Part shown: positions 7,946 through 15,210 of the stretch, piece after piece
Layout of the letters: the number at the start of each line of letters is the position of its first letter
Numbering within the stretch: position 1 is the stretch's first letter
Source of the DNA: CALZJC01 sp041574955
GTDB lineage: Bacteria > Acidobacteriota > Thermoanaerobaculia > Multivoradales > JAHEKO01
Direction: 5' to 3'
Assembly: GCA_041574955.1 (NCBI GenBank)
Contig: JBFGNS010000105.1
Coordinates: 1-15,226 of the forward strand
DNA: 15,226 nt
Made by a program: the position numbers and the translations under genes
The notes under the pieces: model-generated
The model's input: the letters and a program-made list of their open reading frames with translations, nothing else
What the model was told of the DNA's origin: nothing
Databases searched by the model: none

Positions 7946-9648
7946 CGCCGGTACCGCTCCCGACCGCCGAGCCCGGATCGAGACGCGGCCGCAATCAGGT
8001 CCTGGAGGCCGCCTGCCTGACGGGCGCCGGCGCGCTGTTGCTGTGGCGACTGCCGATGCTCAACTCGGCCCGCTTCGGACCCGACGAGATCGAACATCTG
8101 CACGCCGCCTGGAGCCACTCCCAGGGGCTGCTGATCTACCGCGACTTCTTCGAGGTGCACACGCCCTGGTTCTACCTGCTGCTGGCGCAGCCGCTCCGCT
8201 GGCTGGAGGTGGCGGCCGACCCCCAGCAGGCAGAGGCGTACCTGTTCCTGGGCCGCTGGCTGGCCTGGCTGCTGGCACTGGCGGCCCTCGTGGCGACCTG
8301 GGCGACGGCGCGCCTGTGGCGTGGGCGGGCGGTGGCGGCGGTGGCGGTGCTGCTGCTTTCCGCCTGCGTGATGTTCCTGCACAAGACCCTCGAGATCCGG
8401 CCCGACGGGCTGGGCCTGGTGCTGTGGCTGCTGGCGCTGCTGGCGGCGCTCGCCGGCTACCGCGCGCCACCGCGCGGCGCGAGGGGGTACCTGTTGCTCG
8501 CCGCCAGCGGCGCCGCGCTCGGCGGCGCCGTGATGTGCACCCAGAAGCTGCTGTTCGGGCTTCCCGGCATAGCGGCCGCCAGCCTCGTCTTCCTGCTCGA
8601 TCCCGCTTCGCCGGGCAGCGCGGCCCGGCGGTTGCGAGCGTGTGCCGCGCAGCTCGCCGGGCTGGCCGCGGCCTGGGGAGCCACCGCTGTCTACTTCGCG
8701 TGGCGCGGCGGCCTCGGCGAGCTCCTCCACTCCTGCTTCGTGCTCACCGCGCAGTGGCCGGTCCGGTTCTCGCCGCTGCGCTACGGCAGCCGGCTGGCGG
8801 CTTCCAACCCGGAGCTGGTGGCCCTGGCGCTGGTCGGCACTGTCTGGGCCGTGGCGGGCGTGAGGCGTCCCGAGATGCGACGGCGGGGTGACGCCCTGCT
8901 GCTGCTCAGCCTGCTGTCGCTGGCCGCCGGCCTGGTGGTGGTGCCGGTCCCGTACCCGCAGTACTACCTGCATCTGCTGCCGCTGCTGGCACTGTTCGCG
9001 GCCGCCGCGTTCTTCGACCTCCTCGAGCGAGCCGCACGGCTCGCGGAGCGGAGCGGCCTCCGGCTGTGGTGGGGACTGGCGCTGGCGGCCGCCGCCCTGG
9101 CGACCGCTCTGCTGCTGGTTCGCCCGCGGCCGGTCGACAAGCTGATTGCCGCGCTCGCCGCCGGTCGGCACGTCGGGCTGATCGTCCTCTTCGCCGCTCT
9201 CGTCACGGCAGGCATCCTGCTGTTCAGGCACCCGCGGGGTCGCGACCCGGCGACCGCCCTGCTCGCCCTGTCCCTGGCGCTCTACCCGGCCAGCCTGATG
9301 CGCCACGTGCTGGAGTCGGACAACCGCCAGCAGCTGGCCGACATGAGGTACGTGCTCGAGACGACCGCGGCCAGCGACACGGTGCTCGACGGCTGGCCCG
9401 GCCTGGCGCCGTTCCGCCGGCCGGCCTTCTTCCACCACCTGCCGCACCTCGAGATCCGGGAGCTGCTGGGTACGGAGCGGCGCGAGCGGTATGCGGACGA
9501 GCTGGAGAGTGGCGCGGTGGCGCCGGAGCTGGTGCTGCTCGACAAGGACGTGCGGGCTTTCTCTCCCCGCATCGCGCGCTTTGTCGAGCAGCACTACGAG
9601 CCGCAGCCGGTGGCCGAGCTCTGGCGGCGCAAGAGGACTCTGCGGTGA
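7942..9648 (+). CDS. GT39/PMT_2-type polytopic membrane glycosyltransferase
   Basis: This 568-residue protein has about 11-12 hydrophobic segments over residues 20-455 and a soluble C-terminal part of roughly 110 residues. After the first membrane helix comes RFGPDEIEHLHAAW with D48 and E49, the acidic pair that GT-C glycosyltransferases of the GT39/ArnT type carry in the first periplasmic loop. It is followed by YRDFFEVHTPWFYLL, which is also typical. A PYPQYYLHLLPLLALF segment near 335-350 matches the late conserved loop of the family. Such enzymes move a sugar from a polyprenyl-phosphate carrier to a protein, lipid or glycan at the outer face of the cytoplasmic membrane. The DPM1-like gene on the other strand could provide such a donor (inference). 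The start ATG overlaps the upstream stop; its own stop overlaps the SGNH gene (GTGA). Acceptor unknown. Confidence 0.82.
   Translation: MTPVPLPTAEPGSRRGRNQVLEAACLTGAGALLLWRLPMLNSARFGPDEIEHLHAAWSHSQGLLIYRDFFEVHTPWFYLLLAQPLRWLEVAADPQQAEAYLFLGRWLAWLLALAALVATWATARLWRGRAVAAVAVLLLSACVMFLHKTLEIRPDGLGLVLWLLALLAALAGYRAPPRGARGYLLLAASGAALGGAVMCTQKLLFGLPGIAAASLVFLLDPASPGSAARRLRACAAQLAGLAAAWGATAVYFAWRGGLGELLHSCFVLTAQWPVRFSPLRYGSRLAASNPELVALALVGTVWAVAGVRRPEMRRRGDALLLLSLLSLAAGLVVVPVPYPQYYLHLLPLLALFAAAAFFDLLERAARLAERSGLRLWWGLALAAAALATALLLVRPRPVDKLIAALAAGRHVGLIVLFAALVTAGILLFRHPRGRDPATALLALSLALYPASLMRHVLESDNRQQLADMRYVLETTAASDTVLDGWPGLAPFRRPAFFHHLPHLEIRELLGTERRERYADELESGAVAPELVLLDKDVRAFSPRIARFVEQHYEPQPVAELWRRKRTLR
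9632..9637 (+). promoter_or_regulatory. Ribosome binding site deciding GTG start at 9645
   Basis: AGAGGA lies seven bases before the GTG at 9645 and supports the GTGA-overlapping start of the SGNH gene. Confidence 0.5.
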
Positions 9649-10745
9649 CGGCGAGCGGCCGGCGAACGGCGACCGGCCGCCGTCTGCGGTGGCTGGCCGT
9701 CCTGGCCCTGCAGGCGGTGCTGGCGCTGGCGCTGGCCGAGCTCGCCCTGCGGCTGTTCCGGCCGGCGCCGCGCGGCTACTCGCCGCTCTACCGCTTTGAC
9801 GCCGAGCTCGGCTACACGGTGGCCGAGGACCTCGACCTGGACTACCAGGGCAGCGACTACCAGGTCCACATCTCCACCGACGAGCTGGGAGCACGGCGTC
9901 ATCCGCCGGCGGCCGGCCGGCCCACCGGCGCCCCTCTGACCGTCATGGTGCTGGGTGACTCGTACACCTTCGGCATCGGCGTCGACGACGACCAGACCTG
10001 GCCGTACCACCTGGAGCAGCTCCTCGCCGACGCCCTGCCGGGCACGACCGCCCGGGTGGTCAACCTCGGCGTCCCGGGTTACGGCCTGACCCAGATGCGC
10101 CTGCTGGCCGAGCGTCACTTCGAGGCGTTGAACCCGCGGCTGCTCGTGGTGATGATGTGCTCGAACGATCCGGGCGACGATCTCGGGTTCAGCCTCGGCG
10201 CCGACCACAGCCGGGGGCTGCACGTCGATCCCCACCGGCTGGACGGCAATCCGACCGAGCTGCGGCGCTACCTCGACATAGCGCTCAAGAGGTTCGATCT
10301 GCTCCGGCCGCTCTGGCTTCCGGCCTGGAGGATCCCTCTGCGCGAGCGCGAGTGGCGGCAGTTCGCGCCGCGGTATGCCGACATCGCGCGCCGCGAGTTC
10401 GGTCTGCTCGCGCGCCTGGCGGACGCCCGGCCCGTGCTCGGCTCGCTGATCAACTACGAGCAGCTCGAGGAGCGGAGCGCCGCGCCGGACTCGCTCGCGC
10501 CCGGCACGCTGGCGCACCTCCAGCGCCGGCTGCTGCTCGACTACGTGCGCGTGGCGGGCGAGCACAGCCGCTACGTGTCGCTGGCCGATACCGGCATCTT
10601 CGATGCCGACGGCCGGCCGCGGCGTGAGCTGTGGAACCAGCACTCGGGCCACCACCTCAGCCCGCTCGGCAACCGGACGGTCGCCGCCGCCCTGCTGCCC
10701 GCGGTGCTCGACGAGCTCGGCCCGCCGAGTGCGCCGGCGAGCTGA
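9645..10745 (+). CDS. Membrane-anchored SGNH/GDSL-hydrolase-like protein
   Basis: This 366-residue protein has a basic N terminus and a single hydrophobic stretch at about residues 14-37, which looks like a signal anchor placing the rest in the periplasm. The SGNH blocks are visible: VLGDSYTFGIG with the nucleophile S106, NLGVPGYG with G145 as the likely oxyanion glycine, MMCSNDPGDD with N174, and HHLSPLGN with the likely catalytic H337. The usual Asp three residues before that His is not there: position 334 is Ser. SGNH proteins in glycan clusters act as O-acetylesterases or acetyltransferases on polysaccharides. It is the last gene of the plus-strand block, directly after the GT39-like gene with a GTGA overlap, so it may trim or add acyl groups on the exported glycan (inference). 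With no Asp it may work as a Ser-His dyad or be weakly active. Confidence 0.8.
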   Translation: MTASGRRTATGRRLRWLAVLALQAVLALALAELALRLFRPAPRGYSPLYRFDAELGYTVAEDLDLDYQGSDYQVHISTDELGARRHPPAAGRPTGAPLTVMVLGDSYTFGIGVDDDQTWPYHLEQLLADALPGTTARVVNLGVPGYGLTQMRLLAERHFEALNPRLLVVMMCSNDPGDDLGFSLGADHSRGLHVDPHRLDGNPTELRRYLDIALKRFDLLRPLWLPAWRIPLREREWRQFAPRYADIARREFGLLARLADARPVLGSLINYEQLEERSAAPDSLAPGTLAHLQRRLLLDYVRVAGEHSRYVSLADTGIFDADGRPRRELWNQHSGHHLSPLGNRTVAAALLPAVLDELGPPSAPAS

Positions 10746-10765
10746 CCGGCCCCGCCCCCTGAGCC

Positions 10766-10783
10766 GGCGGCCGCGCGGTCGCC
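10766..10783 (+). terminator. Candidate hairpin between the convergent operons
   Basis: The 45-base gap between the converging genes holds an 18-base near-palindrome. As plus-strand RNA it folds into a seven-pair GC stem with one G-U pair and a GCGC loop, starting 21 bases after the SGNH stop. No U-run follows. On the minus strand the G-U pair becomes an A-C mismatch, so it suits the plus-strand operon better. GC-rich DNA makes chance hairpins common. Confidence 0.3.
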
Positions 10784-10790
10784 GAGCGCT

Positions 10791-11708
10791 CTAGCCCGGC
10801 TGGCGCGACTCGCCCTCGGGGTCACCCTCACCGCCAAGGTACCCGTGGCGCTCCAGGCCGGGGCGCATGATCTCGGTCAGACGGGCCATCACCTCGCCGC
10901 CCAGGGCCTGGCGGGACTTCCAGTTGCGGTCCTCGAACGCCACCGCCCCGGAGACCAGGAGCGGCCGCGGGTCGACACCCAGGAAGGCCGCCAGCCGGGT
11001 CAACTCCTCGTCGGGGTGCGAGCACAGCCGCTCGTAGGTCAGCTCGTGGAGCCTCCCGTCACGGCGCAGGCCAGCGGACTCGGAGACGCGCTCGACCTCG
11101 GCCACCGACTCTCGCCAGTAGTCCGCCACCCGCTCCAGGATCGTGTCGAGCGCCGGGTTCTGATGCGCTGCGCCGGCCGCCACCCGCCGGGCGTAGGACA
11201 GCGCCACCGCCCTCCCGTCCCGCACCAGGTGGACGAAACGGGCGTCGGGAAACAGCTCCAGCACGTACGGCACCATGAACTGGATCATCGAGCTCTTGCC
11301 CACCAGCACCGGCCGGCCGAGCACCGCCTGGTACGCCCCGAAACGAGCGCGCAGCCGCCGCGCATCGGGCTGGCCGCGGCGCTCCAGGGACAGCTTGGTG
11401 AACCGCCTTGGCTCCTCCCAGAAGCGCGGCACCTCGGAGCGGTAACGATGCCAGGGGTAGGCGCGCGGGTGCCAAAGGCGGTTGAGCTCGCCGGGGTAGA
11501 CCGCCAGCTCGGGGTGCCCGGAGAGCGCGCGCCTGAGGGCCGTCGAGCCGCTGCGACCGGTACCGATGACGAAGTGCGGCCGCGCCAACCGGCGCGCCGA
11601 CCAGCCCGGCGCGACCCTCGCCGTCAGGCCGGCCAGCCGGCCTAAGGCGCTCTCTCGCCACAGCCTCGCGGGCCACCGCCCGGCGCCGTCTCCCACTCTC
11701 GCGGTCAC
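10791..11708 (-). CDS. PAPS-dependent sulfotransferase (Sulfotransfer family)
   Basis: This 305-residue protein has both PAPS-binding signatures of soluble-type sulfotransferases. The 5'-phosphosulfate loop is FVIGTGRSGSTALRRAL with G49 to T56. The 3'-phosphate site is FVHLVRDGRAVALSYARR with R163 and S171. A further LTYERLCSHPDEELTRLAAFLG segment is the usual late helix. The enzyme would move a sulfuryl group from PAPS to a hydroxyl or amine on a sugar or other small acceptor in the cytoplasm. The GTG at 11706-11708 forms a GTGA overlap with the methyltransferase stop. The longer open frame, up to 12026, lies within that gene and reads as shadow. It is the last gene of the minus-strand block. 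No PAPS synthesis genes are in the window. The acceptor may be the glycan built here (inference). Confidence 0.86.
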   Translation of the reverse strand: MTARVGDGAGRWPARLWRESALGRLAGLTARVAPGWSARRLARPHFVIGTGRSGSTALRRALSGHPELAVYPGELNRLWHPRAYPWHRYRSEVPRFWEEPRRFTKLSLERRGQPDARRLRARFGAYQAVLGRPVLVGKSSMIQFMVPYVLELFPDARFVHLVRDGRAVALSYARRVAAGAAHQNPALDTILERVADYWRESVAEVERVSESAGLRRDGRLHELTYERLCSHPDEELTRLAAFLGVDPRPLLVSGAVAFEDRNWKSRQALGGEVMARLTEIMRPGLERHGYLGGEGDPEGESRQPG

Positions 11709-12652
11709 CGTCGAGCCCAGCAGGTGAACAGGTCGCCGAAGGACACAGGCACGGCGATGCCACCCAGCGGGGTGCGCGACAGCAGCATCGACGCCGGGCG
11801 CCCCAGCCTGGGCGCGAGAGCCTCGAGGCGGCTGGCCAGATAGCGCAGCCGCAGGTAGCGGCCCTGGCCGCGAGTGCGCACCGGAGTGAGGCCGGCTGCT
11901 TCGAGCATGGCAGGCAGGGTGCGCCGATCGAAATAGTAGAGATGCATCTCCATCAGCCAGGGCCAGCGGCTGCCCAGCAACCTGGCGGTGACGCTGCCGA
12001 CGTCCATGGTGTGAACGACGATCCAACCTCCCGGGCGCAGCAGCTCGCGACAGCAGCGCAGTGTGTCCAGGGGGTCAGCGAGGTGCTCGATGACGTCCCA
12101 GAGCGTGATGACGTCGAAACTCGCGCTGGGGTAGCGACCGCGCTCGAGGACACCCTGATCGACGGGCAGCCCCCGCTGCCGCGCGAGGTCCACCGCCCAC
12201 GCGGAGGGATCGATGCCGCGCGCGTCCCAGCCGGCGGCAGCCGCGGCCTCGACGAAGACACCGATGTGACAACCCACGTCGAGCAGACGGCGCCCAGCGG
12301 CCGGCCCGGTGAGCTTCTCGATGGCTGCGAGATGACGACGAAAGGTCAGTTTCCTGGCGTCCCGCTCGCGGTCGTAGAGAGGATCCTCCACCTCCTCGTA
12401 GCGAGCCTCGATCTCCCCGGCAGGCAGGCGTTCGCGGGCGTACACGAGCCCGCAGTCGCGGCAGCGGACGATCTCCCCGTGGACACCGAAGCCGCTGTGC
12501 GTGCATCGGAACGCATGCCAGGACTCGCCGGCCTCGGCGGTGGCCGCGCTGGCCGCGAACCGCAGCTCCCACCGCCCCGATCCGCACAGGTTGCAGGCCT
12601 CGACGACCTCGCCGGCCGCCACCTCCGCGTCAGGCCCCGCGTCAGGCAGCAT
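11705..12652 (-). CDS. Class I SAM-dependent methyltransferase with N-terminal Cys cluster
   Basis: This is a 315-residue protein. The N terminus has CNLCGS (C20, C23) and CRDCGLVY (C64, C67), with a further C50, a likely zinc site like that of sugar C- and N-methyltransferases in polysaccharide and antibiotic clusters. The SAM domain follows: motif I LLDVGCHIG at 123-131, the acidic ribose-binding D148 in GIDPS, FDVITLWDVIEHLADP at 179-194, and LRPGGWIVVHT. No DNA- or RNA-recognition part is visible. The substrate is unknown; a sugar or glycan intermediate is the best guess from context. The ATG at 12652 overlaps the end of the DPM1-like gene by 11 bases, the only overlap here that is not the 4-base kind. 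A GTG about ten codons in is an alternative start. The stop overlaps the sulfotransferase start. Confidence 0.85.
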   Translation of the reverse strand: MLPDAGPDAEVAAGEVVEACNLCGSGRWELRFAASAATAEAGESWHAFRCTHSGFGVHGEIVRCRDCGLVYARERLPAGEIEARYEEVEDPLYDRERDARKLTFRRHLAAIEKLTGPAAGRRLLDVGCHIGVFVEAAAAAGWDARGIDPSAWAVDLARQRGLPVDQGVLERGRYPSASFDVITLWDVIEHLADPLDTLRCCRELLRPGGWIVVHTMDVGSVTARLLGSRWPWLMEMHLYYFDRRTLPAMLEAAGLTPVRTRGQGRYLRLRYLASRLEALAPRLGRPASMLLSRTPLGGIAVPVSFGDLFTCWARR

Positions 12653-13475
12653 CGGATTCGCCGCCGGCAGCCGGCCCCTCGGCGGCTGGGCGTACGCGGC
12701 GCCGACGCAACCGACGCCAACCGAGCCGTAGAAGTGTCAGAACGGCCTTGCCTATCTCCTCGCGAGAGATCTTCGAGGCGCCGTGCTTGCGGTCCTCGAA
12801 GACGATCGGCACCTCGGTGATGCGGAAGCCGGCGTTCTGCACCAGGAAGAGAAGCTCCACCAGAAACGAATAGCCGCTGCTCCGGATCTCGGCGAGCGGC
12901 AGCGCGGCGAGCACCACCCGCCGGTAGCATCGAAAGCCCGCGGTCGCATCCCGCGCCACCAGACCGGCGATCCAGTGTGCGCCGAGGTTGGCCACGTTGG
13001 ACACGAACCGTCGGACGAGCGGCGAATCGGGGTTGTCACCGCCGGCCACATAGCGCGAGCCGATGACGAGGTCGCTGTCGCGGCCCGCCGCACGCAAGAT
13101 CGCGGGCAGGTGCCTCGGATGGTGGGAGAAATCGGCATCCATGGTCACCACTAGCTCGGCACCGAGGTCGAGGCCGCATCGGAATCCGGCGAGATAGGCG
13201 GTGCCGAGCCCCAGCTTGCCCGGGCGATGGATGGCGCGCACCCGACCCGGGTGCTCGACGGCCAGCCGGTCGGCTACCTGGCCGGTACCGTCCGGCGAGG
13301 CATCGTCCACCACAACCACGCCCAGCTCCGGGTCCACCGCCAGCAGGAGAGGAACCAGGCGGGCGAGGTTCCGCCGCTCGTTGTAGGTTGGAACGACCAC
13401 CAGGATGCGAGAAGCTGCAGGCTGCGCTCCGTCCGCGGAGCCGCCTCCGGGATCGGGCACTTGCGGCGCTGTCAC
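12642..13475 (-). CDS. Polyprenyl-phosphate mannose synthase-like GT2 (DPM1/Ppm1 type)
   Basis: This 277-residue protein has the single-domain DPM1 layout with no membrane segment. It shows VVVPTYNERRNLARLV near 26-41, VVVVDDASPDGTG at 53-65, KLGLGTAYLAGF, the metal-binding MDADFSHHP with D113 and D115, GSRYVAGG, DATAGFRCYRR, SGYSFLVELLF and ITEVPIVFEDRKHGASKIS. These are the strongest hallmarks of polyprenol monophosphomannose synthases, which move mannose from GDP-mannose to polyprenyl phosphate at the inner membrane face. Related enzymes use UDP-Glc or UDP-GlcNAc, so the sugar is inferred. The lipid-linked sugar made this way is the donor class used by GT39-type enzymes, one of which is encoded directly upstream. 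The GTG at 13473-13475 forms a GTGA overlap with that gene. The extra 18 codons up to 13529 would lie inside it. Confidence 0.9.
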   Translation of the reverse strand: MTAPQVPDPGGGSADGAQPAASRILVVVPTYNERRNLARLVPLLLAVDPELGVVVVDDASPDGTGQVADRLAVEHPGRVRAIHRPGKLGLGTAYLAGFRCGLDLGAELVVTMDADFSHHPRHLPAILRAAGRDSDLVIGSRYVAGGDNPDSPLVRRFVSNVANLGAHWIAGLVARDATAGFRCYRRVVLAALPLAEIRSSGYSFLVELLFLVQNAGFRITEVPIVFEDRKHGASKISREEIGKAVLTLLRLGWRRLRRRRVRPAAEGPAAGGESDAA

Positions 13476-15121
13476 CCGCCTGCCTCGGCGCGCCGTGGAG
13501 CCGCCGAGGCGCTCGCCCCGTGTGCCCACAGGCTGCCGCCAGCCAGCCCGATCGCGCCGTAGGTCGCGTACAACCAGACCATGCCGTGCAACGGCAGTCG
13601 GTATCGATCATCACCGAAGACCACCCCGACGATCAGGAAATGGTAGACGAGGAGGAGCGCGAAGAACAGATGCAACAGGCGGCGCTGCGGGTGTGTTCGC
13701 CAGGCGCTGATCAGCCCGAGCAACAGCAACGGCACAAAGGCGACTGCCGTGGCCAGGCGCAGGGCGAGATTCGCCATCGGGTAGACGTACCGACCCTCCT
13801 CGAGGCTCTCGAGCACCCCGGTGTCGACGATGCCCAGCTCCCACAACAGATCGACAGCCAGAGAGACTCGGGTCATGAAGAGCAGCGATTCCCTGACCGT
13901 ACGCAGCGAGTACTCCAGCGGATGGCGCCACATGTTCTCGTAGGCAATTACAGCCATGACTCGATCGGCTTCGCGCTCGGAAAGGCCCAACTCACGGCGT
14001 AGCCTCATGAAGGCTACCTGTCCTTCGTGCGGCTTCTCCTCGTGCGGGGCCTGGGCCACCCTCTCCGCCACCGTCCGTGGCGAAGCAGCAACGACGTCGC
14101 GCGCTCGAGCCAACCGGGGGTCCTGCCGCCACTGCTCCGGCGTCGAGGGCTCGGTCAGGTGAGCCGTTTCCCACAGCAACGTCCGGCCCTTGTGGGTTGC
14201 CAGATCCCAGTATCCGGCTTCGACGCGGTTTCTGACCCGCCAGGCTCCCACCAGCAGCCCCATTGTGGCGAGGACGAGGGCTACCAAGACGATGCGTCGT
14301 CGTCTCGGGGCGCGGACGATGAGCAGCAGACCGGTCACGATCAGGAGCTGATACTCGGCGACCGGCCGGATGAGTGTACACAGCGCCAGCAGGCCTGCCC
14401 AGACCACTACCCGCCGGGGAGTCGGCTTGTGCAGGGTCCAGGCTCCAGCGAGGAAGAACAGAAAGTAGCACAGCGAGTACAGGGTGTCCGTCAGCAGGCT
14501 GATCGAGGCGTAGGACAACCACGGGTCGAGCGCTGCCAAGAGACCCGCCACCAGGCCGACCCGCGGCGAGAACAACCGCCACCCCATCGCGGCGACCAGC
14601 ACTCCGAGCAGCGAGGCGAGCACCACCTGCGAGACGGCCAGGGCGGCGTGAGCTGTCGGGTTGATGCCGAACAGAAAGTAAAACAGAGCCGTGTAGATCA
14701 AGTACCCGGGAGTCCGCAAGGTGTGCGGTCGCAGCTCGCCCGTGATGACGTCCTCCTCCAGCAGAGCGCCGTGTCTCACCAGGTTCTCCGCAACGCCGAG
14801 ATACTGATACGAGTCGGACGAGATCACCGGTCCGGTAACGGCGAGCATGAGCAGCCGGGTGACTAGAGAAACCGAGAAGATCCCCACCAGCGCCCACCGC
14901 CTGGACCGCCGGCCCCCATCGACGGCGCGGGCCGCCGGCCGCTGCCCGCGCTCGCCCGCTTTCACCCCCGCCGCTGGCGACGTCTCCCCGCCAGCAAACG
15001 GCTCTCGGAAGTTCTCTCTCGCCGCCCTGGCGCCGGCAGGAAACGCCCGGCTGCGCAAGCCGTGCCAGACCTCTGGCAACGGTCCGCGCGGATCTCTGCG
15101 CAGGCATCCAAGTCGGCTCAT
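13472..15121 (-). CDS. GT39/PMT_2-like polytopic membrane glycosyltransferase
   Basis: From the ATG at 15121 this is a 549-residue protein. It has a hydrophilic, Arg-rich N terminus of about 70 residues and then some nine or ten membrane segments. The first helix ends near residue 95. It is followed by ISSDSYQYLGVAENLVRHG with D103, the first-loop acidic site of GT-C enzymes, then LRTPGYLIYTALFYFLFG, and a late VYHFLIVGVVFGDDRYRLPLHG loop of the type seen in GT39-like proteins. It probably uses a polyprenyl-phosphate sugar at the periplasmic face, with the DPM1-like enzyme encoded next to it (GTGA overlap) as donor source. Start choice is uncertain: a TTG at 15163 falls on a candidate -10 box, and a GTG at 14965 would remove most of the N-terminal tail. 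Base composition is lower in GC than in the plus-strand block. Confidence 0.78.
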   Translation of the reverse strand: MSRLGCLRRDPRGPLPEVWHGLRSRAFPAGARAARENFREPFAGGETSPAAGVKAGERGQRPAARAVDGGRRSRRWALVGIFSVSLVTRLLMLAVTGPVISSDSYQYLGVAENLVRHGALLEEDVITGELRPHTLRTPGYLIYTALFYFLFGINPTAHAALAVSQVVLASLLGVLVAAMGWRLFSPRVGLVAGLLAALDPWLSYASISLLTDTLYSLCYFLFFLAGAWTLHKPTPRRVVVWAGLLALCTLIRPVAEYQLLIVTGLLLIVRAPRRRRIVLVALVLATMGLLVGAWRVRNRVEAGYWDLATHKGRTLLWETAHLTEPSTPEQWRQDPRLARARDVVAASPRTVAERVAQAPHEEKPHEGQVAFMRLRRELGLSEREADRVMAVIAYENMWRHPLEYSLRTVRESLLFMTRVSLAVDLLWELGIVDTGVLESLEEGRYVYPMANLALRLATAVAFVPLLLLGLISAWRTHPQRRLLHLFFALLLVYHFLIVGVVFGDDRYRLPLHGMVWLYATYGAIGLAGGSLWAHGASASAAPRRAEAGG

Positions 15122-15153
15122 GTCGTCGGGTCTCGGGTGGACCGCAGCGCGCG

Positions 15154-15162
15154 AGCCTATCA
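15154..15162 (-). promoter_or_regulatory. Candidate extended -10 promoter of the minus-strand operon
   Basis: Read on the minus strand this is TGATAGGCT, the same TGnTAnnCT form as the candidate at 1665-1673. Transcription would start near 15147, leaving a leader of about 26 bases before the ATG at 15121. No good -35 box is seen. If right, the TTG at 15163 cannot be the start. Confidence 0.3.
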
Positions 15163-15180
15163 AGACAAGGCGACGGCTTC

Positions 15181-15210
15181 GGGGCCTTTCAGCACCGACG
15201 GAGAGGCCCC
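15181..15210. other. Inverted repeat upstream of the minus-strand operon
   Basis: The arms at 15181-15190 and 15201-15210 pair over ten positions around a ten-base loop. Seven outer pairs are perfect (ggggcct with aggcccc). As plus-strand RNA the one odd position is a U-G pair; as minus-strand RNA it is an A-C mismatch. It lies about 60 bases upstream of the ATG at 15121, in the only intergenic DNA at this end. No U-run follows it on either strand. It could be an operator, a leader hairpin of a divergent plus-strand gene beyond the window, or chance. Confidence 0.35.

Noticed and set aside
7741..9894. A 717-codon open frame on the minus strand
   Set aside because: It lies opposite the GT39-like gene and the ends of its neighbours, is rich in Gln, Arg and Gly with no recognisable domain, and is the expected antisense shadow of GC-rich coding DNA.
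11709..12026. Upstream extension of the sulfotransferase frame
   Set aside because: It lies inside the methyltransferase gene with shadow composition; the GTG at 11706-11708 gives the usual overlap and the normal length.
15122..15163. TTG start at 15163 for the second GT39-like gene
   Set aside because: It coincides with a candidate extended -10 box and has no ribosome binding site; the ATG at 15121 is simpler, though not proven.
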